A stretch of 16,494 nucleotides of DNA, taken from NCBI GenBank assembly GCA_020025915.1, contig JAHHRH010000031.1:1-16494 (forward strand), given 5' to 3'. A program made the position numbers and the translations under genes. The stretch is from Sutterella sp. GTDB taxonomy: Bacteria > Pseudomonadota > Gammaproteobacteria > Burkholderiales > Burkholderiaceae_F. This document shows, one piece after another, positions 14,469 through 16,494 of this stretch; position 1 is the first letter of the stretch; every line of letters starts with the position of its first letter. A model generated the notes under the pieces. That model was not told the origin of the DNA, did not search any database, and saw nothing but the letters and a program-made list of their open reading frames with translations.

Positions 14469-15116
14469 TTACAAGGTGCCAAAGATACGGTCGCCCGCGT
14501 CACCTAAGCCCGGCACAATGTAAGCGCGTTCGTTTAAGCGTTCGTCGAGTGCGGCGACGAAGATATCGATGTCTGGATGCTTTTCGGAAAGGACGCGCAC
14601 TCCTTCGGGCGCAGCGACCAGGGCCATGAAGTGAATTTGGTCACCCTTGACGCCACGACGCTTGAGAATTTCGATCGCATAAGCGGCGGAGTGGCCAGTG
14701 GCTATCATCGGATCAACAACAATGTAGTTGCTATAGGGAGCGTCCGGGAGACGAACGAGATATTCAACAGGTTCGTGCTTTTCGTTACGGTAAACACCGA
14801 TATGACCTACACGGGCAGTGGGGAGTAAAGCGAGGAGTCCGTCGGTCATGCCTAGACCAGCGCGAAGAACGGGAACAATGATGGGGTCTTTTTCGACCAA
14901 CATCGGTGCTTTCATTGGGCAGATTGGCGTTTCAATCTCTTCAAGTTTCATAGGGAAATCGCGAGTGACTTCATAGCCCATGAGCAAAGCGATTTCGTGG
15001 AGTAACGTGCGGAAGTCTTGCGTGCCGGTATTTTTATCGCGCATCAGGCTTAACTTATGCTCAATGAGCGGATGGTCGACGATGTGTAACTTCGGAAAAC
15101 GGGAATCGGTACGCAT
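14469..15116 (-). CDS. upp: Uracil phosphoribosyltransferase
   Basis: The 215-aa cytosolic salvage enzyme makes UMP and pyrophosphate from uracil and PRPP. The N-terminus (LHIVDHPLIEHKLSLMRDKNT) is typical. It is followed by YEVTRDFP, PVLRAGLGMTDGLL, the PRPP loop IVVDPMIATGHSAA (132-145) and the uracil-binding GLGDAGDRIFGT (203-214). In the loop the usual ATGGS is ATGHS, a mild change that I take to be tolerated. The length is normal for the family (about 208-216). ATG at 15116 is preceded by AAGG about 10 nt away. It has its own terminator. The 304-bp gap to the plus-strand LapA gene must hold its promoter, but I cannot pick one with confidence. Confidence 0.96.
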   Translation of the reverse strand: MRTDSRFPKLHIVDHPLIEHKLSLMRDKNTGTQDFRTLLHEIALLMGYEVTRDFPMKLEEIETPICPMKAPMLVEKDPIIVPVLRAGLGMTDGLLALLPTARVGHIGVYRNEKHEPVEYLVRLPDAPYSNYIVVDPMIATGHSAAYAIEILKRRGVKGDQIHFMALVAAPEGVRVLSEKHPDIDIFVAALDERLNERAYIVPGLGDAGDRIFGTL

Positions 15117-15420
15117 GTTGATGTTGCCTTTCTTAAGAAATCTCTCGTTTATCTATAGGGCGAGTCGGATATTCAGCTGAGTAAAGAATACTCAAGTCAT
15201 TCGACACTATAGTGGGTGAAATACCATCCCGTCAAAGGAGAACGATGACCAGTATGGGTATGATTTGCTATGATGAAACCACACGAACATCGCACTGATA
15301 TTGTCAAATAAAAGTGGCAAACCGAAGATGGGTATCGGGCGACGTTTTAGCTGGAACGCTAATCCCATGGAGATTGCGGCCATTTGCTCTCGAGGAGAGA
15401 GTTTGTCTGGAGCCTTTCGT
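15117..15420. promoter_or_regulatory. Divergent region between upp and the LapA-domain gene
   Basis: A 304-bp gap. It contains GAGTA/TACTC (15178-15192), the palindrome CACTATAG-TG (15205-15214) whose TATAGT could be a -10 on the plus strand, and a short possible leader ORF (15245-15298). The hexamers found are too weak to place either promoter firmly. Confidence 0.35.
15245..15298 (+). CDS. Possible 17-codon leader or small ORF
   Basis: ATG at 15245 is preceded by AAAGGAG 4 nt away, a good Shine-Dalgarno although a little close. The reading gives MTSMGMICYDETTRTSH and a TGA. It lies 122 nt before the LapA-domain gene. It may be a leader peptide or a chance ORF; no family is recognisable and no attenuator hairpin with U-tract follows. 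Confidence 0.25.
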   Translation: MTSMGMICYDETTRTSH

Positions 15421-16029
15421 ATGAAGATTCGTAATATTTTTCTGTTGCTTGTCCTGATTTTGATGGGCGTCTTCCTCGTGATCAACTGGGGTGCGCTTTC
15501 CACTGAAATGACGGTAAATTTAATTTACACTGAAATTCAAGCGCCGCTCGGCATTATTGTTGTGGGTGGCTTGGGCGCCTTGGTGATGGTGCTATTGATT
15601 TATATGTTGTGGCAACAGGCGAGCGTCTCGATGGAGTTGCGCGCAGCTTATAAAGAATCTCGTAGCGCGCGTGCCGCAGCGGATGATGCTGAAAAGAGTC
15701 GTTTTGCTGAAAGTAACCGCATTTTGCTAGAACGAATTGAAAAGCTTGAAGCTTTGATGACGGCGCGTTCCGACGAAACGTTGAGTGCTGTGCGTCAAGA
15801 ATCTGCCCGTGTGGAAGAACGCTTTAAGGCTTTTAGTGAGGCTCAAAAGAAATTACAAGAAGAAAACGCTGTTTTGGTCAATAAGCAGTTAGGTGATCTT
15901 GAAAAGCGTGTATTAGCAGGGTTACCTGCGCCTGTTGCCACGGTCGTGGCGTCTGCTGAAGTCGCTGAAGAAAAGGCTGATGCTGAAGAAACAGGCAAAA
16001 AGAAGAATATGTTCTCACAACTCTTCTAG
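15421..16029 (+). CDS. LapA-domain (DUF1049-like) inner-membrane protein with coiled coil
   Basis: The 202-aa protein begins MKIRNIFLLLVLILMGVFLVINWGA, a first membrane helix (about 5-22). A short periplasmic loop follows (STEMTVNLIYTEIQAPLG) and then a second helix (about 43-64). This is the two-helix LapA-domain plan related to E. coli LapA/YciS, whose partner LapB tunes LpxC and lipopolysaccharide synthesis. After residue 70 there is a long charged coiled coil (about 72-165), an Ala/Val/Glu-rich linker and a basic tail KKKNMFSQLF. The coiled-coil extension makes it about twice the length of E. coli LapA, so its role may differ. No lapB is adjacent. ATG at 15421 has GGAG 9 nt ahead; the longer in-frame start at 15301 lacks a membrane-compatible N-terminus. 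Confidence 0.78.
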   Translation: MKIRNIFLLLVLILMGVFLVINWGALSTEMTVNLIYTEIQAPLGIIVVGGLGALVMVLLIYMLWQQASVSMELRAAYKESRSARAAADDAEKSRFAESNRILLERIEKLEALMTARSDETLSAVRQESARVEERFKAFSEAQKKLQEENAVLVNKQLGDLEKRVLAGLPAPVATVVASAEVAEEKADAEETGKKKNMFSQLF

Positions 16030-16047
16030 CGAGTTTTGAGTGCGATC

Positions 16048-16081
16048 GGGGAGAGGGTTCCCTCACGGGTTCCCCTCTCCC
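16048..16081 (+). terminator. Hairpin behind the LapA-domain gene
   Basis: GGGAGAGGG (16049-16057) pairs with CCCTCTCCC (16073-16081), with a nested CCC-TCAC-GGG stem. It lies 19 nt behind the stop, but no U-run follows (ATATCG). It is either a weak terminator or an mRNA 3' end structure. Confidence 0.5.
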
Positions 16082-16473
16082 ATATCGTAACCCACTAATG
16101 AAGTAGGTTTTCGGACATGCCGTTCGGCATCCGGCGGTTTCTAAATTGTAAAAGTACCTCGGATCAATACCGTGATTCTAGGTCTATATAGACCGAGTCG
16201 ACGGAAGCAGTTATTGTTGTACGCCTGGCGCATATGGGAAGCGCCTGCATTCCACCATGCGCCGCGCCCATTGGCGGAAGAGTTCCACGCTCATTCGGGT
16301 TCAAGTCCGTGTCTGATGAGGGCGGTTTTCCTAGTCTTAGGTTTCTTCCAGGCGATCCATATCAATTTACGCAGGTGTCGCTTGATATGACTATCAGGCT
16401 TCCTGTATATCTCAACCCTGGTGTCCATCGCGAAGTAGTCCTCTATTTGTCAAAATATCTTTCCAGGAGTTAA
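16082..16473. other. Unassigned, structured intergenic stretch
   Basis: No recognisable gene in 392 bp. It holds the perfect hairpin ATGCCG-TT-CGGCAT (16117-16130), the 14-bp palindrome GGTCTATATAGACC (16181-16194) and a two-part stem. In that stem GGCGCAT (16227-16233) pairs with ATGCGCC (16257-16263) and GGAA (16237-16240) with TTCC (16250-16253) inside. This could be the end of a mobile element, a structured RNA or leader of the ORF starting at 16474. Position near the window edge suggests repeated DNA. Confidence 0.4.
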
Positions 16474-16494
16474 ATGCACAAAAGGAAAGATAAA
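16474..16494 (+). CDS. Start of an unidentified ORF, cut by window edge
   Basis: ATG at 16474 is preceded by AGGAG 4-5 nt away (16465-16469). Only seven codons are visible (MHKRKDK). The basic start would suit a DNA-binding protein such as a transposase, but seven residues cannot identify a family. Confidence 0.4.

Noticed and set aside
14291..14503. A 70-codon hydrophobic minus-strand frame between upp and frdC
   Set aside because: It runs through the upp 3' end and the upp terminator, lacks a Shine-Dalgarno, and its hydrophobicity follows from the AT-rich spacer.
16297..16308. GGGTTCAAGTCC, which looks like a tRNA T-arm
   Set aside because: The five bases on either side of the loop do not pair, and no acceptor or anticodon stem can be drawn.
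16234..16473. A 79-codon plus-strand frame ending just before the ATG at 16474
   Set aside because: It has no ribosome binding site and no recognisable family, and runs over an inverted-repeat stem. It could be coupled to the next ORF, but I see no support for translation.
1..16494. CRISPR array, tRNA, rRNA, toxin-antitoxin or phage genes
   Set aside because: I looked for regularly spaced repeats, cloverleaf-like arms and small overlapping gene pairs and found none that hold up.

Overview
The window looks like a chromosomal segment of a betaproteobacterium, probably one related to the gut Sutterellaceae. This rests on three points: a YebC protein with the betaproteobacterial-looking GRQDAKR N-terminus, a purD-yebC neighbourhood I remember from Burkholderiales, and a fumarate-respiration gene set (class I fumarase, DcuB antiporter, di-heme cytochrome b of fumarate reductase) that suggests an anaerobe. 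The taxonomy is inferred from protein character, not from a marker gene. Both ends appear to run into mobile or repeated DNA.

Layout. (1) 1-315, minus: the 5' part of a group II intron, class C by sequence feel, placed just behind the purD terminator. (2) 384-2608, minus: purD and yebC, each with its own terminator. (3) 2783-6498: two divergent M20-family metallo-hydrolases. One is AbgA-like (minus). The other is of the allantoate/N-carbamoyl-amino-acid amidohydrolase type (plus) and is followed, with an overlapping ribosome binding site, by a NarL/LuxR-type regulator that has lost the phospho-acceptor Asp. (4) 6499-7885: an intact ISL3-family insertion sequence with 49-bp perfect terminal repeats and an 8-bp target duplication, inserted at the U-tract of the regulator's terminator. 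Its transposase mRNA can fold into a hairpin that hides the ribosome binding site. (5) 7949-14257, minus: dcuB, class I fumarase, an orphan ABC-type ATPase with degenerate motifs, a GntR/HutC regulator and frdC. (6) 14419-15116, minus: upp. (7) 15421-16029, plus: a LapA-domain (DUF1049-like) inner-membrane protein with a coiled coil. (8) 16030-16494: a structured stretch without a recognisable gene, ending in the first seven codons of an ORF with a good ribosome binding site.

How the genes work together: DcuB would exchange external fumarate, malate or aspartate for internal succinate. Fumarase converts malate to fumarate, and FrdC would feed menaquinol electrons to a fumarate reductase whose catalytic subunits (FrdA, FrdB) are not in this window. 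A near-consensus FNR box in front of frdC fits anaerobic induction. The two M20 hydrolases would release amino acids or ammonia from amide- or ureido-linked substrates. I found no defence island, CRISPR array, tRNA or rRNA. The most unusual items are the mobile elements sitting at terminators, the RBS-hiding hairpin of the IS, the non-phosphorylatable response regulator, and the isolated frdC.
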